Shown here: piece after piece, positions 9,294 to 17,884 of the stretch
How positions within the stretch are numbered: the first letter of the stretch is position 1
Layout of the letters: each line of letters begins with the position of its first letter
NCBI RefSeq assembly: GCF_002006345.1
Contig: NZ_LZZM01000174.1
Span: 1 to 61,457, forward strand
DNA: 61,457 nucleotides
Direction: 5' to 3'
DNA from: Clostridium puniceum
Lineage (GTDB): Bacteria; Bacillota; Clostridia; Clostridiales; Clostridiaceae
Program-made: the position numbers and the translations under genes
Notes under the pieces: generated by a model
Database searches by the model: none
Told to the model about the DNA's origin: nothing
Seen by the model: only the letters and a program-made list of their open reading frames with translations

Positions 9294-11630
9294 TTAAATT
9301 TGATTTCTAATTTTTTTTATTAAAGACATTTCATTATATTTTTGAATTCGTTCAACCTTATCTTTAAGTTCCATTTGAATGTCTTCTATTTTTTTATTGC
9401 ATTGAATTATTTCTTTTTCTTTTGCCTTTGATTCCTCTAATTTTCCAATTATTTCTTCCTCTTTGCTTTTTATTTCTTCCTCTTTGCTTTTTATTTCTTC
9501 CTCTTTGCTTTTTACTTCTTCTTCTTTATCCTCAATAAATTTACATAACTCTACAGCAAATTTTTTAGATATTATTTGTATCTCAAATGTTAATTCTATC
9601 TTATTGGTTTCAGGGTTTAAATTTGTCACTATTATTTGAGGATCATCATTAGCAAACAGCAGCGATTTATTATTTAACTGTATTCCATTTGTGTAGTATT
9701 CTGCATCAGAATACTTTATATTATCATACCCCACTACATTATCTATCTTTATTAAACTGTAACTATTACAAGGATCAATTCTAACTTGTTTAATATTAGG
9801 TTTTATGTGTATGTCTAATACAACTTTATCCCCATCATTAAATAAAGGATAAATTTTATATGAATTTTTTTCACTAAATCCTTCACCATAATCATAAAAT
9901 ATCTGTATCGCATTATTAACAGAGTTAGTCTTCTGATGTTGGATTAATTGTTGTATATCTACATTAGGCTCTGTAGTTTTACCATGTAAATCATTTAATT
10001 TTGCTAATCCACCTAGTACATATTCTTCAAAGCACCTTTCCATGCTACCGTATGCTTGCATTTCCTGATCTGTGATACCTAAAAACTTATATAATCCTAA
10101 ATTCATTAATTCATTTTTTTTATTTGAATTAAATATATATCCACTTATCGCTCTATAAATAATAAAATTAAATGGGATTGGAAAATCAAATGTCCACTCA
10201 TAATCTATAACATTCCACCTATTACCGATAATTATATTACTAAAAATAAGATCAATATTAGTAATTTCAGTAGCTTTTAAGTAAGAGGGTAATTTTACAT
10301 CACCAAACACTTTTATAAAATCTTCTGTCAATTCAAAATTCTTTTTCTTTATCCCTAATTCAATAGTATCTACATAATTTTTTATGTCTTCAAATAATTT
10401 CTTATAATTTTTTTCAAATAAAATTTGATCTAGTTCTTCTACCAATGTTTTCCCAGGAATGTATTCAAACTTTAAACCTTTTTCTATTATACTACACTTA
10501 TTAATACATATCTTTGAATCCTTATACGCTTGTGATAATAGATTATAACTTTTATATATCTTGTTAATATGTTCTTGTGATCCAAGTGTAAGTGCTACCT
10601 TTTGAACAAATACATTTCCGTCAGAATCTTTGATTATATCTGTTCTAATTTTAAACTTATCAGCTCTTTCATTCGAATATTTAGAATATATAATATTATC
10701 GCTTGAATCTTTCCCTTTTTCTAACATAACTAAATATGAATTAGAATATATGTCGAATATGCCTTCCTTTATTATAGAGTCATACGCTTTGCTTTCATCA
10801 AATAAAATCATACGCTCAGCATCAAAATTCCGCATGTTATTGCTTAGTTCACCCTTCTTAGGTAGGTAATCATCTGAATAAATGCTATTTGGTAACTTGT
10901 AATCTGGATATGGATAGTAGAACTTGTAATTATCAAATCCACTGGACTGTATAATTCCTTCTAGTTCTTTTTTTGAAAAAGTCTTCACACCATGTGTATT
11001 AGGATATCCTTCTATACTTTCAAAATATCTCCCTACATGATCTTCTTTGCACCCTGCCCAATATTTTAGACCTAATTTATTCTCTATTGCAATAATAATC
11101 TTTCCATTTTCCTTTAAATGCTTGCTAATTATTTTCAGAAAGTTTTCATAAGGTTTTTCACTTGATATATAAGATTCTCCATATTCAAATACCCCTATAA
11201 GAGTAATATAATCATATTTTTCTACAATATCTTTTTCTATATATTCAAAATTACCTACTAGAATTTCTATATTATTTTTATTCTTATTTCTATATGCATT
11301 AATAAGACTTCGTTTTTTTGATAAATCTATACATGTTACTTTCTTTGCTTTATCTGCCAACGTTCCTGTAATTGCTCCACATCCTGATCCTATTTCGAGT
11401 ACTGTTTGTTGCTTGTTAATTGGTACCCATTCTATTATATTAGTCCTTAAATGGGATAAATGATACATTATTGGCCAATTATTACGTTCTTCAATAATTT
11501 TATTAAATTCTTCTTCTGTATTATTTTGTACAATATCTAAAAGTTCATCTTCAACTTCCCCATCACTATATAAATCTTCACCTGGATAATATCTATAGTC
11601 TAAAAGTACATTTCCTATTTTTTCATTCAT
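9294..11630 (-). CDS. WbdD-like methyltransferase-kinase-coiled-coil protein (putative glycan chain terminator)
   Basis: A 778-residue multidomain protein. Residues 55-240 are a class I SAM methyltransferase with motif I LEIGSGCGAITG (78-89) and the acidic end of strand 2 at CIDLS (100-104). Residues about 325-545 look like a kinase/phosphotransferase fold: candidate beta-3 Lys in VFVQKVAL (Lys344), hinge-like FEYIPGKTL (388-396), catalytic-loop pattern D460-LIFS-N465 and a metal-binding IDYEW (475-479, Asp476). Residues 595-690 are a beta-sandwich (VRIDPCNSYSLIKI). Residues 695-765 are a coiled coil with tandem KSKEEEI heptads, followed by a basic C-terminal tail (SLIKKIRNQI). This order is that of WbdD, which caps ABC-exported polymannose by methylation/phosphorylation and uses its coiled coil as a length ruler. 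The neighbouring Wzt-type ATPase has the cap-recognition type of domain. The kinase assignment is by pattern only. Confidence 0.7.
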   Translation of the reverse strand: MNEKIGNVLLDYRYYPGEDLYSDGEVEDELLDIVQNNTEEEFNKIIEERNNWPIMYHLSHLRTNIIEWVPINKQQTVLEIGSGCGAITGTLADKAKKVTCIDLSKKRSLINAYRNKNKNNIEILVGNFEYIEKDIVEKYDYITLIGVFEYGESYISSEKPYENFLKIISKHLKENGKIIIAIENKLGLKYWAGCKEDHVGRYFESIEGYPNTHGVKTFSKKELEGIIQSSGFDNYKFYYPYPDYKLPNSIYSDDYLPKKGELSNNMRNFDAERMILFDESKAYDSIIKEGIFDIYSNSYLVMLEKGKDSSDNIIYSKYSNERADKFKIRTDIIKDSDGNVFVQKVALTLGSQEHINKIYKSYNLLSQAYKDSKICINKCSIIEKGLKFEYIPGKTLVEELDQILFEKNYKKLFEDIKNYVDTIELGIKKKNFELTEDFIKVFGDVKLPSYLKATEITNIDLIFSNIIIGNRWNVIDYEWTFDFPIPFNFIIYRAISGYIFNSNKKNELMNLGLYKFLGITDQEMQAYGSMERCFEEYVLGGLAKLNDLHGKTTEPNVDIQQLIQHQKTNSVNNAIQIFYDYGEGFSEKNSYKIYPLFNDGDKVVLDIHIKPNIKQVRIDPCNSYSLIKIDNVVGYDNIKYSDAEYYTNGIQLNNKSLLFANDDPQIIVTNLNPETNKIELTFEIQIISKKFAVELCKFIEDKEEEVKSKEEEIKSKEEEIKSKEEEIIGKLEESKAKEKEIIQCNKKIEDIQMELKDKVERIQKYNEMSLIKKIRNQI
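9451..9513 (-). repeat. Three perfect 21-bp tandem repeats encoding coiled-coil heptads
   Basis: The 21-base unit at 9451-9471 is repeated without change at 9472-9492 and 9493-9513; the next unit (from 9514) has diverged. On the coding (minus) strand each unit specifies one heptad of the K-S-K-E-E-E-I type, so adding or losing a copy keeps frame and changes the coiled coil by exactly seven residues. Confidence 0.9.
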
Positions 11631-11654
11631 ATATATTCCTCTCTTAATCCTTTT

Positions 11655-12914
11655 CTATTTTATTCTTACATCAGAATTCATATCATAATACCCCACTGAA
11701 TTTTTACTTGCTATAACAGTAATATTACATACATCATAAAGCCTATGATATACAGTAAATTCTCCATTCTTAAACCCAGTACAGCCCAATGATAATAGAT
11801 GTTCTCTACCTTGTAAATTCATTTTTTGTGTAAATGTAACTTCTTTTACTTGCCCTACCTTTGATACTAAAACATTTATTTTTTCTAGCATTGTATTAGT
11901 CCCAGTAATATCAGTTCCTTTTAGGTCCTTGATTGTAAAAGCAAAAATAGGATCTTGAATTATTTCATTAAAAATAACTTTCATTTTAATAGTGAATGTT
12001 TCACCTTTAACTATATTATTGGTTATTGTTCCATTATTATCAATTACAGCAAAATCTACTATTTCGGCCAACTTACTTCCATACTCTATTTTACTAGGAT
12101 TAATATTCATTGATTGCTTCCATATTCCATCTTGCAAATTTTGTTTATTTTCATCATCTTTTTTTATAGGATCATCTAGTTGATTTACTAAAACCTTTTT
12201 ATATATATCAATAACTTCTTTAGTTTCTCCTTCACTTAGCTTACACCCTTTATTTAACAATATAGCTCTATCACAATATTTGCTAATGCTTCCCAAGTCA
12301 TGACTTACAAATAGAATTGTTTTTCCTTGCTTCTTAAACTCTTCAAACTTTCTATAACATTTAGCCTGAAAAAAAACATCACCCACTGAAAGTGCTTCAT
12401 CAACAATTAATATTTCTGGTTCGATGTTAATAGCTACTGCAAATGCCAACCTTACAAACATACCACTTGAATAAGTTTTAACGGGTTGATTGATGAATTC
12501 TCCTATGTCTGCAAATTCTATAATACTGCTTAATTTTTCATCAATCTCCTCTTTTGTAAAACCCAACATAGTTCCATTTAGATAAATATTTTGCATGCCA
12601 GTATATTCTTGATTGAAACCTGCACCTAACTCTAATAAAGCTGATATTCTTCCATTAACTATTACATTTCCTTTACTAGAATTTAATACACCTGTTATAA
12701 TTTTTAATATTGTTGACTTACCTGAACCATTGGTTCCTATTATTCCTACCGTTTCACCTTTTTTTATTTCAAATGATATATTATTTAATGCATAATGTTC
12801 TCTACTATATATTTTTTTTGTTAAGCTTAATGATTCTTTCATTCTATCCGCTGGTTTATCATATAACTTATACATTTTACTTAATTGTTCTACTTTTATA
12901 GCTATATTATTCAT
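11655..12914 (-). CDS. wzt: Polysaccharide ABC exporter ATPase with Wzt-type C-terminal domain
   Basis: Residues 1-245 are an ABC ATPase of the Wzt/TagH type: Walker A GTNGSGKST (60-68), signature YSSGM (148-152), Walker B ILIVDEAL (168-175) and switch His205. Residues about 268-419 are a Wzt_C-like beta-sandwich (PF14524; SKIEYGSKLAEIVDF, then GETFTIKMKV). In E. coli O9a this domain reads the modified non-reducing end and gates export of finished chains. Together with the permease 12 bases downstream it should export a lipid-linked polysaccharide across the membrane. It sits directly between the permease and the WbdD-like gene, which fits cap-dependent export. Start ATG with GGGAGA SD. The gene symbol is used by family, not by proven orthology. 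Confidence 0.85.
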   Translation of the reverse strand: MNNIAIKVEQLSKMYKLYDKPADRMKESLSLTKKIYSREHYALNNISFEIKKGETVGIIGTNGSGKSTILKIITGVLNSSKGNVIVNGRISALLELGAGFNQEYTGMQNIYLNGTMLGFTKEEIDEKLSSIIEFADIGEFINQPVKTYSSGMFVRLAFAVAINIEPEILIVDEALSVGDVFFQAKCYRKFEEFKKQGKTILFVSHDLGSISKYCDRAILLNKGCKLSEGETKEVIDIYKKVLVNQLDDPIKKDDENKQNLQDGIWKQSMNINPSKIEYGSKLAEIVDFAVIDNNGTITNNIVKGETFTIKMKVIFNEIIQDPIFAFTIKDLKGTDITGTNTMLEKINVLVSKVGQVKEVTFTQKMNLQGREHLLSLGCTGFKNGEFTVYHRLYDVCNITVIASKNSVGYYDMNSDVRIK

Positions 12915-12926
12915 TCTTTTCTCTCC

Positions 12927-14303
12927 CTACAGTACATCTGCAAAATGTGGTTTTAATTTCTTAAATATCATTGCTCCAACAATAAATAATCCCAATGTTA
13001 TTACCCAAAAATATACTGTTTGAAAATATCTTTGGAAGAACCAAATATGATTTATAATTGTATCTCTATATCCTTCTACTACATAATACATTGGATTCAA
13101 CTTTACTATCCATTGCAACTGTTTAGGCATTATTGTATAACTCCACATTATTGGAGTCATCCACATACCTATTTGTAAAAATATATTTATTATTTGTCCA
13201 AGATCCTTTAAAAATATTACTATTGCTGATGTTGCATATGATATCGCAAGCACCATAAAAAATGTACAAAATGAGTAATATATCAGTTGTATTGTATACT
13301 GTGATGGATAAAATCCATATATTCCTGCTACAATGAATAAGAAAACTATAAATACTAAATGCACAAATACTGCCGATACTATTTTTACTATTGGCAGTAT
13401 ACTTATTTTAAATACCACCTTTTTTACTAGATAACTATATTCTAACATGCAATTTGTAGCATTAAGTAATGCTTCTTGAAAGAAAAACCATGGAACTAAT
13501 CCTGTCATGAACCATACTATAAATGGCACATCTTTTATTGGTGATCCAGATTTCAGTCCAAACTCAAATACAAACCAATAAACCAGTATAGTTACTACCG
13601 GTTGTATAAACGCCCAAGTTATACCTAAATATGAACCGGCGTATTTAGTTTTAAAATCATTTTTTGATAAGCTCCATATCAACGTCCTATTATTATTTAA
13701 TTCTTGAATTAATGAAATAACACTTTTTGATTTTTTTAAAACTATTAATAATAGTATATCTACCATTATACAAATTCCTACTTTAAGTATATTATTTATT
13801 ATATTTTCATATTCAACAAGTTCCATTACTATATTAGAATCCACATTATATATTATATACGGATCTGTACCTGTTGTTTCAATATCAAAAGATGTCTCAA
13901 CTTTTTTTATTTGCCCAATTTGAAATTGATTATTTTTATCTAAAATTTGATTTACATCTAAATCTATACTTTTCCCTAATTTTGATAATTTAATGTCTGA
14001 TATATTTATATGTGACTCTTGATTTCCTAAATCAAATCTCAATTCTTTCATATCTTTTGGAATTGTATACTTTAGTGTTTCTTGTTTTTTTACATCTGAA
14101 TAATTCGCTTTTTGGGATTGTTCTTCTGTCCATGATGCATCATTTCCATAAAATACTTGATATGTATCCTGCTTATCAGATGTTAGTTTATAACTTAAAG
14201 TTATATTTCTATATTCCAAATTACAATATTTAAATACTAATATATTTGATATAATCATTAAAAAAAATAATATTACTAATTTAACAAATTTTTTCTTATT
14301 CAT
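12927..14303 (-). CDS. wzm: Polysaccharide ABC exporter permease with N-terminal extracytoplasmic domain
   Basis: The C-terminal part (about 192-458) is an ABC-2 type permease with six hydrophobic helices (LIWSLSKNDFKTKYAGSYLGI entry; QLNPMYYVVEGYRD-type end), as in Wzm/TagG. Unusually, about 190 residues precede it: a TM helix (7-24), a beta-rich outside domain (about 30-165, with LRFDLGNQESHINISDIKL) and a second TM helix (170-190). Classical Wzm proteins are about 260 residues and lack this. The extra domain resembles the beta-sandwich in the WbdD-like protein and may touch the emerging glycan. It pairs with the ATPase gene 12 bases downstream. Good SD (AGAGGA). Confidence 0.85.
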   Translation of the reverse strand: MNKKKFVKLVILFFLMIISNILVFKYCNLEYRNITLSYKLTSDKQDTYQVFYGNDASWTEEQSQKANYSDVKKQETLKYTIPKDMKELRFDLGNQESHINISDIKLSKLGKSIDLDVNQILDKNNQFQIGQIKKVETSFDIETTGTDPYIIYNVDSNIVMELVEYENIINNILKVGICIMVDILLLIVLKKSKSVISLIQELNNNRTLIWSLSKNDFKTKYAGSYLGITWAFIQPVVTILVYWFVFEFGLKSGSPIKDVPFIVWFMTGLVPWFFFQEALLNATNCMLEYSYLVKKVVFKISILPIVKIVSAVFVHLVFIVFLFIVAGIYGFYPSQYTIQLIYYSFCTFFMVLAISYATSAIVIFLKDLGQIINIFLQIGMWMTPIMWSYTIMPKQLQWIVKLNPMYYVVEGYRDTIINHIWFFQRYFQTVYFWVITLGLFIVGAMIFKKLKPHFADVL

Positions 14304-14318
14304 ATTCTTATTATCCTC

Positions 14319-15158
14319 TTATCTCAACTCTATTAAATATCTATCCAAAGCATTTTTCCAACTAGGTAACAATTCAAATCCACCATCCGAAAGACTCTTC
14401 TTAGAAAGCCTAGAATTAAAAGGTCTAACAGCCTTTGTTGGATACTCGCTTGTAGGAATAGGATTTATCTTACAATTTAAATTTGCCTTCTTCATAATTT
14501 CTGCTGCAAATTCTGCCCAAGAACAAAAACCTTCATTAGTTGCATGATATACTCCATACTTTTCAGATACAGCCATATCACATAAAAGTGGCGCTAAATC
14601 AAAAGTATATGTAGGGCTTCCTATTTGATCACACACAACATTTAAACTTTCCTTTTCTTCACCTAATCTAAGCATTGTATTAATAAAATTATTCCCATTA
14701 AGCCCAAATACCCATGAAATTCTAACTATAAAATATTTATCTAAAATTTCTTTTACTTTTAATTCACCTTCAGATTTAGTTTTTCCATATACTGAAAGTG
14801 GCTTTATGTTCCCATCAACCTCAAATGGCTTATCTCGGTGCCCATCAAATACATAATCTGTAGATATGTAAATCATCTTAGAATCCGCTTTTTTACAAGC
14901 CCTTGCTATATTTTCTGTTCCATATACGTTTACCTTAGTGCAAATTTCCTCTTCATCTTCTGCTTTATCAACTGCTGTATATGCAGCACAATGTATAACA
15001 CATTCTGGCTTTAACCTTGAAATATACTCATTAACCGCATTTCTATCTGTTACATCTAATTCAGCTTTACCAATTCCTACACATTCAATATTTCTTTTTT
15101 TTAATTCTTTTACAACATCAAACCCCAGCTGTCCATTAACTCCAGTAACAAGTATCAT
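14319..15158 (-). CDS. rfbD: dTDP-4-dehydrorhamnose reductase
   Basis: The last step of dTDP-L-rhamnose synthesis: NAD(P)H reduction of dTDP-4-dehydro-L-rhamnose in the cytoplasm. At 279 residues it has normal length. The Rossmann GxxGxxG is GVNGQLG (6-12), the catalytic region is STDYVFDG (99-106) with the Tyr124-x3-Lys128 pair (YGKTK), all canonical for the SDR family enzyme RfbD/RmlD. It lies 11 bases after the GT2 and 15 before the permease, in the same operon as rfbA, rfbC and rfbB, so the complete rhamnose donor pathway is present here. Confidence 0.95.
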   Translation of the reverse strand: MILVTGVNGQLGFDVVKELKKRNIECVGIGKAELDVTDRNAVNEYISRLKPECVIHCAAYTAVDKAEDEEEICTKVNVYGTENIARACKKADSKMIYISTDYVFDGHRDKPFEVDGNIKPLSVYGKTKSEGELKVKEILDKYFIVRISWVFGLNGNNFINTMLRLGEEKESLNVVCDQIGSPTYTFDLAPLLCDMAVSEKYGVYHATNEGFCSWAEFAAEIMKKANLNCKINPIPTSEYPTKAVRPFNSRLSKKSLSDGGFELLPSWKNALDRYLIELR

Positions 15159-15169
15159 CTTTTATCATC

Positions 15170-16111
15170 TCACTTTAATTTTTTAATTATTCTTTTAAAT
15201 ACACAATTAGGCATATACTTCAATATAACTTCAAAATATGCTTCTTTTTTACTTAAATAACTGTATTTTAAAATTCTAAATATTCTTTTATTTGTTCTAG
15301 CCTCATAAAACTTTTCAATACTCTTTAAATTTTCACCTTTTAAGACCTCTTTAAATTCGGCTAACCTCTGCTTTAAAGGCTTTAATCTTATATTATAATA
15401 ATCTTTTTTAGTATAAATACCTGTTAAAATTCCTGTCTGGTTATTCCCATGTATTCTATATCTTACAAGTTGTTTTTCTACAAAAACTATTTTACCATAA
15501 AAACCAGCTATCATAGCAATCCACTGGTCATGAACTGTAACTTTTGAAAATGGAATAGTACTTTTTGCGATTTTATTAGATACCAGCATACTACAACCTG
15601 CAATACAGTTACTAAAGAATAATTTATCAAACAATTTTTCTCCATATATGTATTCTAATCTAGGTCTAACTGTTCTTAAACTTTCAGCCGAAGTTTTAGA
15701 ATCTTTATCTATAACTGACATATCACTGTAAGCAAGTACTGCATTTTCTTTTTGAATCAATTTTATTAAAATTTCTAACTTATCAGCTTCCCAAATATCA
15801 TCTTGATCACAATATGCAGAAAAATCACCTTCTGCAACCTTGGTAAGCTCTTCAAAGGCTTTATTTGAACCTTTATTTTCAGTCCCTCTTATTAATTTAT
15901 ATGAAAACTTTGTAATATAATTTTTTATAATCTCTTCATTTATAGGACAATCAGGGCAGTCATCATAAACTAATAATTCTATATTTTCATATGTTTGTTC
16001 ATTCAACGAAATCAGCTGTTCTATAAGCCAAGATTCCTTTGGCTTATAGACAGCTAATAATATAGATACTAATGGTTTATCACCTACTATTAGAGAACTA
16101 TCTATCTTCAT
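15170..16111 (-). CDS. Family 2 glycosyltransferase, probably rhamnosyltransferase
   Basis: A GT2 enzyme of 313 residues whose core SILLAVYKP, VYDDCPD and AYCDQDDIW (DQDD metal site) is typical of rhamnosyl- and related transferases of rfb loci. The longest open frame begins at GTG 16144, but the ATG at 16109-16111 is preferred: it overlaps the last codons of rfbB (ATG and the rfbB stop are intertwined), suggesting translational coupling. Neither start has a clear SD. Position between rfbB and rfbD supports use of dTDP-rhamnose as donor, which is inference from context. C-terminal 60 residues are basic and may bind the membrane surface. Confidence 0.8.
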   Translation of the reverse strand: MKIDSSLIVGDKPLVSILLAVYKPKESWLIEQLISLNEQTYENIELLVYDDCPDCPINEEIIKNYITKFSYKLIRGTENKGSNKAFEELTKVAEGDFSAYCDQDDIWEADKLEILIKLIQKENAVLAYSDMSVIDKDSKTSAESLRTVRPRLEYIYGEKLFDKLFFSNCIAGCSMLVSNKIAKSTIPFSKVTVHDQWIAMIAGFYGKIVFVEKQLVRYRIHGNNQTGILTGIYTKKDYYNIRLKPLKQRLAEFKEVLKGENLKSIEKFYEARTNKRIFRILKYSYLSKKEAYFEVILKYMPNCVFKRIIKKLK

Positions 16112-17117
16112 ACATGTTCTTATAGTAGTTTTGATATTCACCACTAATTATATTTTCCCACCAAGATTTATTATCTAAATACCACTTAATAGTCTTTTTT
16201 ATTCCTTCATCAAAGGTTGTTGTAGGAAGCCATCCAAGTTCATTATGAATCTTTGCAGGATCTATAGCATAACGCATATCATGTCCTTTTCTGTCCCCAA
16301 CATATTTAATAAGTTCTTCTGATTTCCCTAATTCATGAATTATTGTTTTTACAACTTCTAAATTTGTTCTTTCATTATGTCCACCAATATTATAAACTTC
16401 ACCAACTCTGCCCTTATGAATGATCAAATCAATTGCACTACAATGATCCTCTACATATAACCAGTCACGTACGTTTTCACCTGTTCCATATACAGGCAGC
16501 TCTTTATCCTTTAATGCATTTGCTATCATAAGAGGAATTAACTTTTCTGGAAAATGATATGGTCCATAATTATTAGAACATCTTGAAATTGTAACTGGCA
16601 ATCCGTATGTTCTATAATATGCACCAACTAAAAGATCAGCAGATGCTTTACTTGATGAATATGGACTCGAGGTGTGTATTGGAGTTTCTTCTGTAAAGAA
16701 AAGGTCTAGTCTATCAATAGGTAAATCTCCATATACTTCGTCAGTTGATACTTGATGATATCTCTTAATACCATATTTTCTGCAACCATCCATAAGCACA
16801 GCCGTACCAATAATATTAGTCTTTAAGAATATTTCTGGATTTTCAATAGAACGATCTACATGACTTTCCGCAGCAAAATTAATTACCATATCTGGATGTT
16901 CTTTTTCAAACATATCATATACAGCATCTCTATCTGCTATATCTAGCTTATAAAATGAAAAATTCGGATTATCTTGTACTTCCGCTAAAGTCTCCATATT
17001 TCCTGCATATGTTAAAGCATCAACAACTATTATTTTATAATCTTCGTATTTATTAAGCATATAATGAACAAAATTTCCACCAATAAATCCTGCTCCACCT
17101 GTTACTACAATTTTCAT
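16098..17117 (-). CDS. rfbB: dTDP-glucose 4,6-dehydratase
   Basis: Second step of dTDP-L-rhamnose synthesis, an NAD-dependent extended SDR enzyme. The 339 residues are standard length. Visible: TGGAGFIG (6-13) NAD-binding loop, VSTDEVYGD with the catalytic Thr-Asp-Glu, the SPYSSSKAS Tyr-x3-Lys pair, and the RCSNNYGPYHFPEKLIP substrate region characteristic of RfbB/RmlB. GGGAG SD precedes the ATG. Its 3' end overlaps the start of the following GT2. Confidence 0.97.
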   Translation of the reverse strand: MKIVVTGGAGFIGGNFVHYMLNKYEDYKIIVVDALTYAGNMETLAEVQDNPNFSFYKLDIADRDAVYDMFEKEHPDMVINFAAESHVDRSIENPEIFLKTNIIGTAVLMDGCRKYGIKRYHQVSTDEVYGDLPIDRLDLFFTEETPIHTSSPYSSSKASADLLVGAYYRTYGLPVTISRCSNNYGPYHFPEKLIPLMIANALKDKELPVYGTGENVRDWLYVEDHCSAIDLIIHKGRVGEVYNIGGHNERTNLEVVKTIIHELGKSEELIKYVGDRKGHDMRYAIDPAKIHNELGWLPTTTFDEGIKKTIKWYLDNKSWWENIISGEYQNYYKNMYEDR

Positions 17118-17149
17118 TTTTCCACACTCCCTTTATTCAATGGACGATT

Positions 17150-17180
17150 GATAATTGTCACCTGTCAATTGACAATTATC
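17150..17180. repeat. AT-rich palindrome overlapping the rfbC stop codon
   Basis: GATAATTGTCA at 17150-17160 and TGACAATTATC at 17170-17180 are a perfect 11-base inverted repeat with a 9-base loop. The right arm includes the rfbC stop codon (17176-17178). Similar AATTGTCAATT-type words follow the stop codons of rfbA (about 17870-17884) and dapA (about 46726-46746). Possibly an mRNA 3'-end or processing hairpin; no U-tract. Confidence 0.7.
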
Positions 17181-17724
17181 TATAAATATAAGTACAATCA
17201 CTATCCTTAAGTAATGGTGCCTTTTTATCTTTTTCTGAAAGAATTGGATTTTCTATTCCCCATTCAACACCAATTTCTGGATCATCGAACTTAATGCTTC
17301 TATCACTTTCATAATTATAATAATTATCTGTTTTGTAAACAAACTCAACATCATTTGTCAAAGTTACAAAACCATGTCCAAATCCTCTTGGAATAAAAAA
17401 CTGCTTTTTATTTTCTGCTGAAAGCTCAACAGCTACCCACTGCTTATATGTTGGTGATTCTTTTCTTAAATCAACTGCAACGTCTAACACTGCACCTCTA
17501 ACACAACGTACTAATTTTGCTTGAGCATGTTCACCGTTTTGAAAATGAATTCCTCTAAGTATCCCTTTTCCCTTTGAATATGATTGATTGTCTTGTATAA
17601 AATCACAAGCTATTTCTGGCGTTTTAATTTTAGAATAAGTTTCCATAAACCAGCCTCTTTCATCTCCAAAAACTTGAGGCTCAACAATGTACACACCTTC
17701 TAATTTTGTTTTTGTTAGTTTCAT
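17176..17724 (-). CDS. rfbC: dTDP-4-dehydrorhamnose 3,5-epimerase
   Basis: Third enzyme of dTDP-L-rhamnose synthesis, a cupin-fold epimerase. The 182 residues show the RmlC signatures: GDERGWFMETYS near the N-terminus, DNQSYSKGKGILRGIHFQ with the catalytic His (GIHFQ), KLVRCVRGAVLDVAVDLR, and FIPRGFGHGFVTL. Complete at both ends, with AAGGAG SD. It sits 160 bases after rfbA and 58 before rfbB. Confidence 0.97.
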   Translation of the reverse strand: MKLTKTKLEGVYIVEPQVFGDERGWFMETYSKIKTPEIACDFIQDNQSYSKGKGILRGIHFQNGEHAQAKLVRCVRGAVLDVAVDLRKESPTYKQWVAVELSAENKKQFFIPRGFGHGFVTLTNDVEFVYKTDNYYNYESDRSIKFDDPEIGVEWGIENPILSEKDKKAPLLKDSDCTYIYR

Positions 17725-17884
17725 ATATACTCTCCTTTTTCAAGTGATCATCCAAATAGATATTTGACAATTAAATATGAAATATCTATAGGAATTTCTT
17801 AAAATCTCTTCTATCAAGAAAAACTTTTATATTTTCTCACTTAATTATCTCTGCCAATTATTAAATTCTCCTATCAATTGTCAA

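Noticed and set aside
9451..9513. CRISPR-like direct repeats
   Set aside because: The units are contiguous without spacers and are in frame within a coding sequence.
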